Assembly (NCBI GenBank): GCA_030789695.1
Contig: CM061139.1
Coordinates: 1,937,878-2,001,877 of the forward strand
Source: Scilla litardierei
Lineage: Eukaryota; Streptophyta; Magnoliopsida; Asparagales; Asparagaceae
Length of the DNA stretch: 64,000 nt
Direction: 5' to 3'
This document shows, piece after piece, positions 1 through 10,373 of the stretch. Numbering within the stretch: position 1 is the first letter of the stretch; each line of letters begins with the position of its first letter. The notes under the pieces are model-generated. The model was not told the origin of the DNA. It saw nothing but the letters and a program-made list of their open reading frames with translations, and did not search any database. A program made the translations under genes and the position numbers.

Positions 1-219
1 CGTATATGTACACATACATACACACATAGATATGCTCACACATACTTACTCAATCAACACTCTAGAGTCTACCCTCAGGGCTCCATACCTCAAGCTTCTG
101 ATATCATGACTCTATCTTAAGGCAGAACTCCTACCCACCTTAAGACCAAACTACTCTCGGAACACTACACGCACTACCCTTACACAGCCGCAGTGCGATG
201 ACCTGCATGGGCCACCAAC
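1..219 (-). mobile_element. Edge of minus-strand chromovirus-like LTR element (internal side)
   Basis: Read on the minus strand, this stretch lies just inside an LTR that begins at 220. Bases 201-217 are the reverse complement of the motif TGGTGGCCCATGCAGGT, which also follows the 5' LTR of the Tekay-like element at 55508-55524. That shared motif is what ties this piece to the same kind of element. No coding sequence is recognisable in the remaining bases, and the element continues off the left edge. Confidence 0.5.
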
Positions 220-768
220 TGTAACGACCCGCTCCCCAGGATACCCGGAAAGTACGAATCCGTATCTGGTATTCCTGAAGAGGCGGTTGCTACGAAGAAA
301 AATACAAAATTTCAACACAAGCAGGTCCACTGCGCACTGCTGGGATAGTACCTGCAATGTTCCCAAGCACAACCAAACAACCATTGACATAACACAGAAA
401 GTAACACAGAGGAAAGCTGCACAACAACTAAACTCAAAAAAGGTCTGATTTATATACATCATCCATCTGTACATACATCCATCATGTTAGTACAACAAGT
501 TCATGATGGATGTATGTACAGATGGATGATGTATATAAATCAGACCTTTTTTGAGTTTAGTTGTTGTGCAGCTTTCCTCTGTGTTGCTTTCTGTGTTATG
601 TCAATGGTTGTTTGGTTGTGCTTGGGAACATTGCAGGTACTATCCCAGCAGTGCGCAGTGGACCTGCTTGTGTTGAAATTTTGTATTTTTCTTCGTAGCA
701 ACCGCCTCTTCAGGAATACCAGATACGGATTCGTACTTTTCGGTTATCATGGGGAGCGGGTCGTTACA
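220..768. repeat. Head-to-head inverted pair of LTR ends (large palindrome)
   Basis: Two arms of 267 bp, 220-486 and 502-768, are reverse complements of one another with about four mismatches, separated by a 15-bp loop at 487-501. Each outer end reads TGTAACGACCCGCTCCCC, which resembles the terminus of the chromovirus LTRs elsewhere in the window (TGTCACGCCCCGCTTCCC at 31092, and the reverse complement at 55498). The structure is therefore two copies of an LTR 3' end facing each other. Overlapping open frames on both strands are mirror images and are not genes. Confidence 0.85.
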
Positions 769-1822
769 CGCTCACTCCCCCCTCAAGTAAAGACTCCGGG
801 GCAAGCCTAACACGCTTCGCCACCCAAACTGGAGAAAAAGGGGCACGGGCAGAGCTACGGCTCCCTCCCCCTACGAAGACTCTGGGACAGGATGCGTCCT
901 CGCCACCCAAACCAAAGAAGGGCACGGGCCGAGCCACGCGCCCGCTCCCCCTCAAGTAAAGACTCCGGGGTAAGCCTAACACGCTTCGCCACCCAAACTG
1001 GAGAAAAAGGTCACGGACAGAGCTACGGCTCCCTCCCCCCACGAAGCCTCTGGGGCAGGATCCGTCCTCGCCACCCAAACCAGAGAAGGGCACGGGCCGA
1101 GCCACGCGCCCGCTCCCCCTCAAGTAAAGACTCCGGGGCAAGCCTAACACGCTTCGCCACCCAAACTGGAGAAAAAGGGGCACGGGCCGAGCTACGGCTC
1201 CCTCCGCCCCCACGAAGCCTCTGGGGCAGGATCCGTCCTCGCCACCCGAACCAGAGAAGGGCACGGGCCGAGCCACGCGCCCGCTCCCCCCTCAAGTAAA
1301 GACTCCGGGGCAAGCCTAACACGCTTCGCCACCCAAACTGGAGAAAAAGGGCACGGGCCGAGCTACGGCTCACTCCCCTCTACGAAGCCTCTGGGCAGGA
1401 TCTGTCCTCGCCACCTGAACCAGAGAAGGGCACGGGCCGAGCCACGCGCTCGCTCCCCCCTTAAGTAAAGACTCCGAGGCAAGCCTAACACGCTTCGCCA
1501 CCCAAACTGGAGAAAAAGGGCACGGGCCGAGCTACGGCTCCCTCCCCCCTCAAGTAGAGACTCCGGGGCAAGCCTAACACGCTTCGCCACCCAAACTGGA
1601 GAAAAGGGGCACGGGCCGAGCTACGGCTCCCTTCCCACCAACGAAGACTCGGGGGCAGGATCCGTCCTCGCCACCCAAATCAGAGAAGGGCACGGGCCGA
1701 GCCACGCGCTCGCCCCCCCCCCCCCCCCCCCTCAAGTAAAGACTCCAGGGCAAGCCTAGCATGCTTCGCCACCCAAACTGGAGAAAAAGGGCATGGGCCG
1801 AACTACGCGCTCGACGTCCCCC
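769..1822. repeat. GC-rich minisatellite, about 169-bp unit made of two half units
   Basis: The motif CTCAAGTAAAGACTCCGGGG recurs near 782, 951, 1120, 1291, 1459 (variant), 1548 (variant) and 1731, a spacing of about 168-183 bp with one half-length step. Each unit contains two diverged halves that share GCCACCCAAAC and GGGCACGGGCCGAGC. A run of about 20 C residues near 1711-1731 lies inside the array. Arrays like this are common in LTRs or 3' regions of Tat-lineage elements. Long open frames across it come from high GC and the repeat period, not from coding. Confidence 0.85.
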
Positions 1823-3265
1823 AACAGACCTGAGAGCCTCGAAACCCGAACTTAGGGAAAAGGACAAGGGCACGCCGACCAGGGCAGGCATCGCGCAGGA
1901 CATGAACCTCCGGTCAATGCAGAGTCCCAATAAAGCATACCCCCAATGCGACTCGTCAAAACGAAAGGACACTCGGGAAGCGCGCCATTAATAGCGACAC
2001 ACGCCCCCAAGAGACGCCTGCCGGCGATTCGCGTCTGACGCAATCTGGCAAAAGCGGCTTTGGAGGGCGTGACTATGGCACGCCAGCCAATAGTGCCAGC
2101 TTATTGCATTAACTTCGCGGAAACCGTTAGCTTTCACCGTCTATAAATACTCCTCTCATTCCCTTGTGGAAAGAAAAGAGGGGAGGGTGAGCAAGCTATA
2201 ACACGTCTCCCACGAGGATTGAAAAGGGGCAAGATACCCCGACAGTCGATCTTGCCTTTAGACAACCTGCCATCTCAAGAGCAGCCCACCGCTGGCCCGA
2301 CCGTGGAGAAGGCTCCCGATCGTGGGCGAAACGCCCCTACCCGATGGGTTATTCCTCTTACACCTGGGACGGCCCGCCTATCACCCCACGAATTCCCTTG
2401 GACAACTTACGCCAAGGGAATTGGAGAACCTGTGGCGGACCATTCCTCTCTTCCGGTGTCTGATGCGCGCTGGCACTCCGGGTTGCGATTCCGAGGGGCG
2501 GGGCAGCCCTGCCAAATCGCCCCACTGGGCATACCAGCCTCCGCCTGGGCATACCAGTCTCCGCGGACTCGCCCCCCAACGGCCCGCCTCTCCGATAGGC
2601 TATTCCTCTTACATACTGATCGCCGATGGGCTATTCCTCTTACACGAGGAGAGCCCCGCCTTCCACTCCTCGACTTCCAGTTGACAACTTGCGACATGGG
2701 AACAAGAGGACCTGCGGCGGATCGCTCCTCCGACCAGCATCCGCTCCACCCCGATCCCCGTCGGCGGAGAAGGCAAATGTCCCACGGGGCATACCAGCTT
2801 CCACCGGCCCGCCTCCTAACGGCCCACCTCCCACTCCTCTAACTTCCCATAGAGGCCACGCTGCCAAGGCTCTCCGCTGGGGCTCCACCTTTGCCGCCTT
2901 GTCCTCCACCTCTTCCGGGGTTTCCCTTCGAGTCAAGGATTCCCCGAAGTGACCTTGCAACCATTCATGGTCGAGGAGGTGAAAGAGGAGTCAGCCCGCC
3001 ACCGCCACCTCGTGCTCCTCTCCCAGGGTTTCCCTTTGAGTCAGGGATTCCCCGAAGAGACCTTGCAACCCTTCAGCATAGGGGAGCTGAAGAGGGACGC
3101 GGCGAGCAATGGAAGAGAAGGAGGACCGTCCTGCAGACAGGAGTTCGCTCATCCTGATGCAGTTTACAACAAAGTGAAACGAACTAGACACAGGAGTTTG
3201 CCTACGGATCGGATCACAATTGTTCAAACACTGTCGTCTTTGTTAATTCCTTGTAAAAGTTAATG
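1823..3265 (+). mobile_element. LTR-like region with promoter and further tandem repeats (Tat-like, unpaired)
   Basis: This follows the minisatellite and holds a CAAT motif, a TATA box and a pyrimidine/purine-rich leader. It then has two roughly 285-bp diverged repeats (about 2341-2626 and 2627-2870), recognised by shared words such as CTATTCCTCTTACA and GGGCATACCAG. Two roughly 107-bp repeats follow near 2905-3080, sharing GATTCCCCGAAG and CCTTGCAACC. It ends with AT-rich polyadenylation-like sequence near 3225-3265. No matching partner LTR was found in the window, so calling it an LTR is an inference from the promoter and repeat layout. Confidence 0.45.
2086..2148 (+). promoter_or_regulatory. 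CAAT and TATA box of the LTR-like region
   Basis: GCCAAT is at 2086-2091 and TATAAATA at 2142-2149, about 50 bp apart, followed by CTCCTCTCATTCCC. The spacing and leader fit a plant RNA polymerase II promoter on the plus strand. Confidence 0.55.
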
Positions 3266-3656
3266 AAAACACCCTCCGGGGGAATAAAAAAAGGAGAAGG
3301 GAAAATTACAGAAGCCCATCTCAACGAAAAGTTAACTTATTTACGATCCCTATCGAACTTCGGAGCGAGCTCATGGAGCTCAGCCACCCAAACCGGAGGA
3401 AGACGCGAGTCGAGCTACGCGCTTACCCTCCCCAACCGATATAGATCGCCACGAACCACGGACGTTAGACTTTGGTCGAACTGTACAAAAGCAATAAAGG
3501 CTCACACATTGCATAACAAAAGTTCGTGTTGTATTAAACAAGGTTTGTTACAAACGTAGAGGGACGAACTTACAAAATGGGCCCCCCTTTAGTTCGCCCC
3601 TGCCAATCCATTACAAAAAAGTGATACAATATGGTCAAAAACCCGAACAAGATTCC
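3266..3656. other. Region downstream of antisense gene A, no coding seen
   Basis: AT-rich and mixed sequence that would form the 3' untranslated region of the minus-strand gene ending at 3657. Near 3361-3445 it repeats words from the minisatellite at 769-1822 (GCCACCCAAACCGGAGG, GAGCTACGCGCT), so it was built from the same repeat pool. No gene is seen on either strand. Confidence 0.4.
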
Positions 3657-4322
3657 CTACGAGTCCGCCCGTTCGCCATCGTCGGGGCTGCCCTGCGGAG
3701 TGCTGCCCGACCCTTGTTCTCCAGCTCCTGGCCCCTCCGCGTTCACCTCGGGGTTTTCTTCCTCCTCCGCGTCTTCCTCCTCTGAGGCCGCCAACGCCTC
3801 GAAATCAACCTCTAGTGGAGGCTGAAGAGCGAGGGCCCTTTCCGTAATCCTCTGGAGACACGCCTTCCACCCTTCCTCCCGGCTAATCTCCAATCCCTCC
3901 CTCCGGCCTATCTCCCGCCCCCTCATCTTGACTTGGGCGAGCTGAGGCGCGACGGTCTGCACCTGATACGCCCGGAACTCCTCTGTCTTCTTCACCAACG
4001 CCTCCTCGGCGGCCTTCACCTGCGACTCCAAGTCGCTCATCCTGACCCTGCCCCGCTTGGCTTCTTCCTCCAGCTCGGTGCGGCGGAAAAGTCCGGCAGC
4101 GACCTCTTCCTCCAGCTTGGTCTGGCGGGAACGTCCGGCAGCGATCTGTTCCTCGAGCTCCACTACATGCAGCCTGTACTCTTCGAGCGACGTCCGCTGC
4201 GCTGCGAACGACTTCTTCAGCGTGACACGCCTAGACTTCTCCTTGTCGAGCTCCCCTTTCATCCTCGCTACCGCGAGCTCAGCCTTGATGAGGGCAGAGG
4301 TACGGTGCTGCAACGTAGTGGC

Positions 4323-4400
4323 CTGCGTACATGAGCAAGGAAAAATTAAGCTCGTCGATGATAAACCCTGAAGTACCCCCTGCATAGCCCGCTAATATAC
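4323..4400 (-). other. Intron 2 of antisense gene A
   Basis: On the minus strand the exon ends ACGCAG and the intron starts GTATAT; the acceptor is TGTACGCAG. Joining the exons is in frame (WHLTQ then ATTLQH). The intron is 78 bp and lies at the same protein position as the intron at 8424-8495 in gene B. Confidence 0.75.
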
Positions 4401-5117
4401 CTGCGTGAGGTGCCACGTCACGGTGGCTCCTAGCCGCTCCGGGCCGACGTGCGCCAGGGATTCCATATCCCTGGGCAACTGGCAGTTTTCGCGATCCTCG
4501 CCGCCACGCTGGCCTCGTCGAAGACCGACTCGCCCTTCCCGACCGGGTAGATCGGCCTTAGAAGGGCATCCTCCGGAAATTTCTCGACGTCGGTCTTCTT
4601 CAACCGAAACGTCGCCAGCTTCTCCTCGTAGCTGGGGGTGCTGGCCTCTCCAGAGCGTACCGGGGGCAGCCGTAAGGCCACGATTCCTCAGCAGCCGACC
4701 CCACGCCCGAGCTCGACCCTACGGGGCCTTCCTGAGGGACCGACGCCGGATCAGGAGCCACCAACGACGTGGTCTGCCCCTGATGCTCCCTTTCACCGAA
4801 AGACGCCTAGCCAACCGAAAGGTCGCCCTGCGTCTCCTCGGCCTCGAGGTCGATGGTTGGGGGAACGTCGATGTGTCGGACACCTACGACAGACCCCCCG
4901 ACGCCTACATCGACGACGGTCGGCCTCTCCACTGTCTTCTTCTTCTGCCCGCTGGTCCCCTCGGCCTTCTTGGTCCTCTCCCCCTCACTCGGCATCGACC
5001 TCTTCTTGTGACCCTTAGCGAACGATGGAGCGACGTGCTCGTCGGCCCCCTGCTCCTCGGCCATCATCTGCTCGGCCATCCTGTCCAGGTCCTCGAAGGA
5101 GATGCAAATCGTCGGAT

Positions 5118-5179
5118 CTGCAAAAAAGGAAGAGTTCAGGGTGAGCGATTCGAAATGAAAACTACTCCGCTAAGGTTAC
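5118..5179 (-). other. Intron 1 of antisense gene A
   Basis: Minus-strand donor GCCGAAG followed by GTAACC, acceptor CTTTTTTTGCAG. It is 62 bp long and matches the position of the 58-bp intron 9096-9153 in gene B, which supports both calls. Confidence 0.7.
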
Positions 5180-5206
5180 CTTCGGCCAGATGAGTCGAGC
5201 TATCAT

Positions 5207-6014
5207 CTCCGACCCTATGCTATCGAGGCGTCGACTAGTCGCCGACTAGTCGCCGACTATTCGAGAGTCGGTGGATGACCGACTTGAAATTTTTCAAAAG
5301 TCGGGAGGTGAGTCGGACACCGACTAGGCGTCGACTTGGTCCGACTTTTTGACCGACTTGGTCCGACTTTTGGTCCGACTTGGTCCGACTTAGGCCGACT
5401 TTTTCAGCATACTTCTACAATCAAACTACAAGAGGGAAAATTGTTTGTCTCCCGTTCTAACTTTGTGATAATCAAAACATTCACAGTGGATCGAGTTGAA
5501 TTCCAAGAGGAAGCCAAGAAGGCCTTGAAACTCTCCCCACCAAGAGATTTTCATCAGATGACCATCAATAATGAACTCTAGACAATGTTCACTCTAAAAC
5601 TACGATTGGCCACATCCGTTTCCATGTAGAGATCTCATTCTTGGCGTATAGTTTCCTGATTCTGCCATGAATTCAACTGTCTCATTGCCTGCTTCCCTAT
5701 GATCCTTTCGAATGATGGTTGTTCGTCTCCATCGCGAACTAGGTGTATACTGATTCAACTCTAATATGACAGTATCTGCAATAATATGCAGGAAAAAATT
5801 AAAAAAATTGTGAATTTCAAAGAATTTATCCAAGCGGAAAATTATATGCCCAGTACAAACCTAAAAAAGAAGCAACATCTGTTACATGAAATAAAATATA
5901 TTAACATTTGGGTGCGACTAGTCGTCGACTAGCCGCCGACTCGTTCGACTAGTCATGAGTCGGTATTTGGCCGACTCGTTGCCGACTCACCGACTTAACT
6001 GCATAGCTCCGACC
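5207..6014. mobile_element. Non-autonomous hAT-like DNA transposon with 8-bp target duplication
   Basis: The element spans 5215-6006 (792 bp), flanked by the direct repeat CTCCGACC at 5207-5214 and 6007-6014. Its ends begin CTATGC on both sides as an imperfect terminal inverted repeat. Both subterminal zones are packed with GACTAGTCG and GCCGACT words. An 8-bp duplication fits the hAT superfamily. The AT-rich core (5410-5900) has no transposase; a 25-codon open stretch near 5500-5580 could be a captured gene piece but is not recognised. Removing it reconnects antisense gene A. Confidence 0.75.
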
Positions 6015-7006
6015 TGGCAAGGCAAGCGTACTGCCTGCCCTCGGGGGGTACCGCCTCTAGCTGCACCGCCTGCTCCGCCTCGGCCTCGCTCAGGCAGACT
6101 TTCTCCCTTGCTTCGGGGTTGAGCGCGCCCCAGCCCGACCTTAGCATCAGGTCGGCAGGCAGGGAGATAAACACGTACGACCTCCGACATCCTTTGATCT
6201 TCCCCGGCAGGCCCCAGATGAGAGGGTGACTCATCCTCGCCGACAAATAATAGTGCGACCTGAACTTCTTAACCGCGAAAAAATGGCGGAACAAAGGGAG
6301 AGTCGGCCTGACTTTGGTCCTCGCACAGAGAACGAGAAACCCGACTATCGCGCTAACAGAGTTCGGCATCAGCTGGCAGAACGGCAGCCCGAGGAACTCC
6401 AGGATCTCGTGGTACAACTGATGGAGGGGAACCGCAAGCCCTGTTCGAAGCACGCCACATAGATCCCGACCTCACCATCCTTCGCAAAGCAGACACGCTC
6501 CGATGCTGTCGGTAGACAAACCTCATAAGGCGGCCTGATGTACTTCGAGCGCACCTTGTGCGCGATGTCTGTCCGCGCCTCCGACCTTTGACTTGTTATC
6601 TCGGCAGGCACTCCACCGACTTCGGTAACGGTCACGTGGGCCCGCACGAATGAACCCGCTTTCGTCCCTAGGGGAACCTTCCCCTTCCTCGGGCCCCCGC
6701 TTCCTACTGTGGACCCAGACCCAATACGGCCCTGACCCCCTGGCGATACCCCACCTACAACCTTCATTGACTCTGCCGTAGAGCTGCCCGTCGACCCTGA
6801 CGATGAGGTTGAAGACGACGAAACCATCTCAAAGAAAAGAGAAGAAATATACCTATCAACTCTCGGCTACGGCGTAGAAGGCGGCAGACTCGATGACTCG
6901 AACTCCGGCTACGACTTCGACGACGACGACGGCAACGGACTCAGTTAAAGACGACAGCTCTGGAATACTCGAAAGCAAGAAGTTCCCCCGCAGCATCCCC
7001 TACCCC

Positions 7007-7014
7007 TATTTATA
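7007..7014 (-). promoter_or_regulatory. TATA box upstream of antisense gene A
   Basis: On the minus strand the sequence reads CTATAAATAGGGG, about 180 bp upstream of the ATG at 6827. This is a normal plant promoter layout and suggests gene A was transcribed from its own antisense promoter rather than from an LTR. Confidence 0.6.
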
Positions 7015-7020
7015 GGAATC

Positions 7021-7500
7021 CGCTCTCCGATCTCCTCCGCTCAAACCCGGCCACGTGTCGCACATCCAGACCACCTGACGCTTCGACTGACGCCTGCGGT
7101 CGCGTCCAACCACGCGTCGCTCGATGAACGGCTGAGACGCTTCGATACTCGCCCCACCTTTATTTCGAAATGACGGCTCCGATTCGACGGCGATTCGAAG
7201 GCGGGTATTTCGAAATAACTTCCCGCCTTTCCCCAACGCTTAAACTATTCTGCCGCTCCTACTGCGCCCAAGCAAAAGAGGGGTACTGAGTAGTTCGGCT
7301 CGACGGGTAGACAAAAGGAAATGGGACAAGCCCCAACGCCGCAATGCGGCCAGGATGGTGCAGCTCGCCCCTCTAAGCTTGCCCTAGGTCGCCCTCAGAA
7401 GCAGTTGTACTAACATCATCACAACTTTCCCCTACTACTCGCCCGGACGCTCGTCTTAGGGGGAACGTTGGGGGCATTCATCACATCACTAAGTCCTATG
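7021..7500. other. Spacer between antisense genes A and B, with polypurine-like tract
   Basis: 7021-7250 resembles 10065-10260 upstream of gene B (shared words such as CGCTTCGACTG/CGCCTCGACTG and CCACGCGTC), so the two upstream regions are related. Near 7458-7477 lies a G-rich tract ending GTTGGGGGCAT, like the polypurine tract that precedes a Tat-lineage 3' LTR, but no LTR follows it. No gene is seen here. Confidence 0.45.
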
Positions 7501-8078
7501 CGAAACAAAGAGAATGACAAGTGAAGGAAACAAAAAGTATACTTCATTCAGTCAACTTCTCTACAGTACGGAGCGCGTCTACAATACAATGCGAGATCAG
7601 GCGTGGCCAATGGCCGGCCGTACAAGACTTCCCTCCATTTCCTCCCCACGTTATGAGCGCTTTGGCTCTATCACCTCATCCTCTATCTCCCCTGCCAAGG
7701 GCGCGTCCAGCTTGGGGAGATCAGCCGCGAGCTCGGGATGCAGCTTCGCCAGCCGGGCTTTCATCTTCTCCATCCCTTGGAGTTCGCCCGCCTCCCTCGC
7801 CTCCGTCATCAGAGGGATGAGCTCCTCATCCTGATAACGACGGACTGCGGCGTTAATCGCGTCTTGATCGGCCACCGCCCTGCCCTCAAGCTGCCGCTTC
7901 AAGATAGCTTTCTCCTTCTTCCCCAACTCAACCGCCTGCTTCAGCTCGGTTATGTTTTTCTGCTGAACGTCGATCATGTGTTTCTTGCTGACCCCTGCCT
8001 CGGCATTCCTCTTCAAGATATCGTTCTGGGTTTCCTCTTCCTCCTGAAGACGACGGGCGAGTCGGGCCCCCTCCCCTT

Positions 8079-8246
8079 TTCTTCCTCAAGCTGACGGGCG
8101 AGCCAGGCCCCTCGCTCCTTCTCTTCCTCCAGTTGGCGGGCGAGCAGGTCCCCCCGCGCCTTGTCTTCCTCGAGCTGACGGACGAGCAAGGCCCCCTTAT
8201 CCTCTTCTTTCTCCAGCTGGCGGGCGAGCCTAGCCCCCTGCGCCTC
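8079..8246 (-). repeat. Four 42-bp tandem repeats coding a 14-residue coiled-coil repeat
   Basis: Inside gene B the protein reads four times a variant of G-A-x-LARQLEEEKxR, with a 14-residue period (two heptads) and matching 42-bp DNA repeats. Leucines fall at coiled-coil core spacing. Gene A lacks this array at the same place. Confidence 0.8.
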
Positions 8247-8423
8247 TAAAAACTCGACCCGCGCTGCCTCGAGGACGCGGAGCCTAATGACCCGATCCAA
8301 ATCCGCCTCCCTTCCTCGCAATTGGCTCCGCACCTCTCGAAGCTCGTCCTTCGCCTTATCTCGGGAAGCCTGGACTGCGGCCACCGGGGTATGGCGCTGG
8401 AAGGCCACCGCTGCCGACATCGC

Positions 8424-8495
8424 CTACCAAAGGACCCGACCCGGTCAGAACGCAAATCAAAAGACTCCGAAAGCAAAGTAGAGGGTTCGACCTAC
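8424..8495 (-). other. Intron 2 of antisense gene B
   Basis: Minus-strand donor TGCGCAG followed by GTAGGT, acceptor CTTTGGTAG. Joining gives WHTAQ then AMSAAVAFQ in frame, parallel to WHLTQ/ATTLQ in gene A. Confidence 0.72.
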
Positions 8496-9095
8496 CTGCG
8501 CAGTATGCCACAACGCGATATCGCATAACCGCTTCGTGCCCACGTTGGTCAGGGACTCACGATCCCGCGGCAGCACGAAGTTTTCCGCCAGACGGGCAGC
8601 AACCCCGGCATCCTCGAATACGGACTCCTGCCGGCTTACCCGATAGACCGGCCGATGAAGATCCTCGCTCGATAGGGCCTCAGCCTCGGCCCTCGTCAAC
8701 TTGAAGTGGGCAAACGCCCTCTCGCAACTTAGGTGCGCTTCTCTCCCTATTTCCCACGGGGGAACTCCGTAGGGCCACTTCTCGATGGGAGGAGGCCGGC
8801 GGCGCTTGCCCGAGGTCAAAACCCGCGGGGGGACCGTGCTGACCGCCTCCAGGTTGGGTGAGCCACCCGGCACGGCCCCGCCAGTTCGGGATGAAGAAAC
8901 GTTCAGCTCAGACCTCCGCTGCCCCTGTTCGCCTCTTCCACAATCGGAACCTCGGCGCTCCGCTTTGGGCCGCCCCATCTGCTGCCCCTTCCTCGTCCAT
9001 CACCGCCTTGCCCTTATCCAGAGGATCGGCTTTCTTCGAATGCCTCAACCCGGCCGCCCTCAGCAAGTCCTCCGGCGAAAGCATCACGTCCTCAC

Positions 9096-9153
9096 CTGCA
9101 AAGGAAAGAAAGATCAGGTAAGCCTACTTGAGGGCTCGCCGTAATCAGAGTAC
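9096..9153 (-). other. Intron 1 of antisense gene B
   Basis: Minus-strand donor CTCACAG followed by GTACTC, acceptor TTCCTTTGCAG. It is 58 bp, short for a plant intron. Splicing joins WLTG to EDVMLSPEDLL in frame. Confidence 0.68.
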
Positions 9154-10051
9154 CTGTGAGCCAAAATTCCTGGGCGAGCCGATCCTCCTGTGTCAAGCCC
9201 GCCAGTCAGCGGTCCGCCTCGGGCAACTCCGCCAAAATCCGGGCGTTCGCCAGAAGTTCGTCCGTCATTGCGACCTCCTCGCTCACCAGAGGGTTCAAAG
9301 CCCCCCAGTTCGACATCAACACCGCGTCTGCCGGCATCGCGACAAAAACGAAGCTCTCCGCCCAACCGTTCGCGTTAGCCTGCACCCCGACGATGAGCTA
9401 TCGTCCCCTCCTCGCATAGACGCAATAATACGTCCCCCACTTCCTCACTCCAAAGAAATACTGAAACAGTGCGAGAGACGGACTCAGGGAGCTGGCGAGA
9501 CACAGGACGACGAACCCTACCATTAAACCAAAGGAGCTGGGTACCAGCGCGAAGATCGGCAGCTCCAAGAAGTTCAGAAGGTGGAGAAGATGAGGATGAA
9601 TCGGGAAGCAAAGCCCCAATTCGAAGGACCGGACATAGACTCCAACCTCATTATCGCCAGGCCAATATACCCTCTCGTCGGGCCCGGGCAGACGCACTCC
9701 ATAGGGCGGACGGACGAACCGCACGCGAATCCCCCGAATGTCAACCCGGTCCGACCTACACCGGATGGTCGCGATCGACCTCAGTGCGCCCGTTCGGGCC
9801 CTCCTTGGTTCCCTCTACCCATTTTGTGACTCCTCCTTCCTAATCCCACTACCGCTTCCGCACTCAAAACGAGAATCCATTGGTCCAGAGGATCGAGAAA
9901 TTCCCTGACAGAGCAACCGAAGCTGTGACGACACTCGGAACCGAATCTCCGACGACGGTGACAACGTCGGCGAGCGATAAAATGGAAACTGGAAAGCACG
10001 AAGGGAAGTTAAAATTGGGAGAAACGTTCGATCGGTCCTCTCCTTCCCGTA

Positions 10052-10057
10052 CTTATA
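10052..10057 (-). promoter_or_regulatory. TATA-like site upstream of antisense gene B
   Basis: The minus strand reads TACTATAAGTACGGG about 225 bp upstream of the probable ATG region of gene B. It sits where gene A has its clear TATA box, but it is a weaker match. Confidence 0.4.
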
Positions 10058-10373
10058 GTAAACATCAAACCATCCCGACCATCGCTTGGACGACACGCGG
10101 CACCCATCCGAGCGCCTCTGACGCCTCGACTGGCGTGACAGTCGATTCAGCCACGCGTCCCCCGTTCAGCGTCCCCCGTTCAGCGGCAGAGACGCCTCGA
10201 CTTCCCCCGCCCTTTCAAATCGTAGTAATGGCTTGCAAGGCGGGAATCCCGAGACTACAGCCGACGCTTCCTAGCGCGGGAGAAGATCCGGGTTGCCTTT
10301 TCCGGGAAGGAAAGATGATACGTCATCCGAGCCGAGCCGGGCTTCCGTCTCGGACTCGAATGCCGAGGGCAAT

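Larger units (their letters stand above)
3657..6827 (-). pseudogene. Antisense TE gene A: gypsy-type transposon N-domain plus coiled coil, two introns, broken
   Basis: The gene runs right to left from ATG at 6827. After a Ser/Thr/Gly-rich leader comes a domain with the words RPPYEVCLP, HQLYHEILEFLGLPFCQL, NSVSAIVGFLVLC and TLPLFRHFFAVKK. This pattern is characteristic of the plant 'putative gypsy type transposon' domain (Pfam Transposase_28). A charged linker (about 5117-4410) and a C-terminal coiled coil rich in E, K, R and L (4322-3657) follow, ending in an acidic tail. Two GT-AG introns are visible at 5118-5179 and 4323-4400. Breaks are a 1-base deletion near 6440, the hAT-like insertion at 5215-6006, an in-frame stop near 4807 and frameshifts near 4430-4680. 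Its function is unknown. Tat-lineage retrotransposons can carry extra genes on the strand opposite gag-pol, which is the likely setting. Confidence 0.75.
7651..9725 (-). pseudogene. Antisense TE gene B: homologue of gene A, two introns, broken
   Basis: Same plan as gene A. It has an N-domain with RPPYGVRLPGP, GLCFPIHPHLLHLLNFLELP and GFVVLCLASSLSPSLALFQYFF (9724-9398). A linker with KWPYGVPPWEIG and LHRPVYRVSRQESVFEDAG (about 9095-8496) aligns with WPYG and LLRPIYPVGKGESVFDEAS of gene A. A long coiled coil follows (8423-7651), ending in KRS. Introns at 9096-9153 and 8424-8495 match those of gene A. The true start is unclear: the frame opens at a GTG at 9724 and an upstream ATG at about 9820 is out of frame. 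A frameshift near 9410 and another near 8960 break it. Function is unknown; it is probably a second copy of the same transposon accessory gene, and the two are clearly diverged. Confidence 0.72.

Noticed and set aside
764..1590. Open frames of 75-170 codons on both strands
   Set aside because: They follow the period of the GC-rich minisatellite, repeat the same peptide, and occur on both strands at once.
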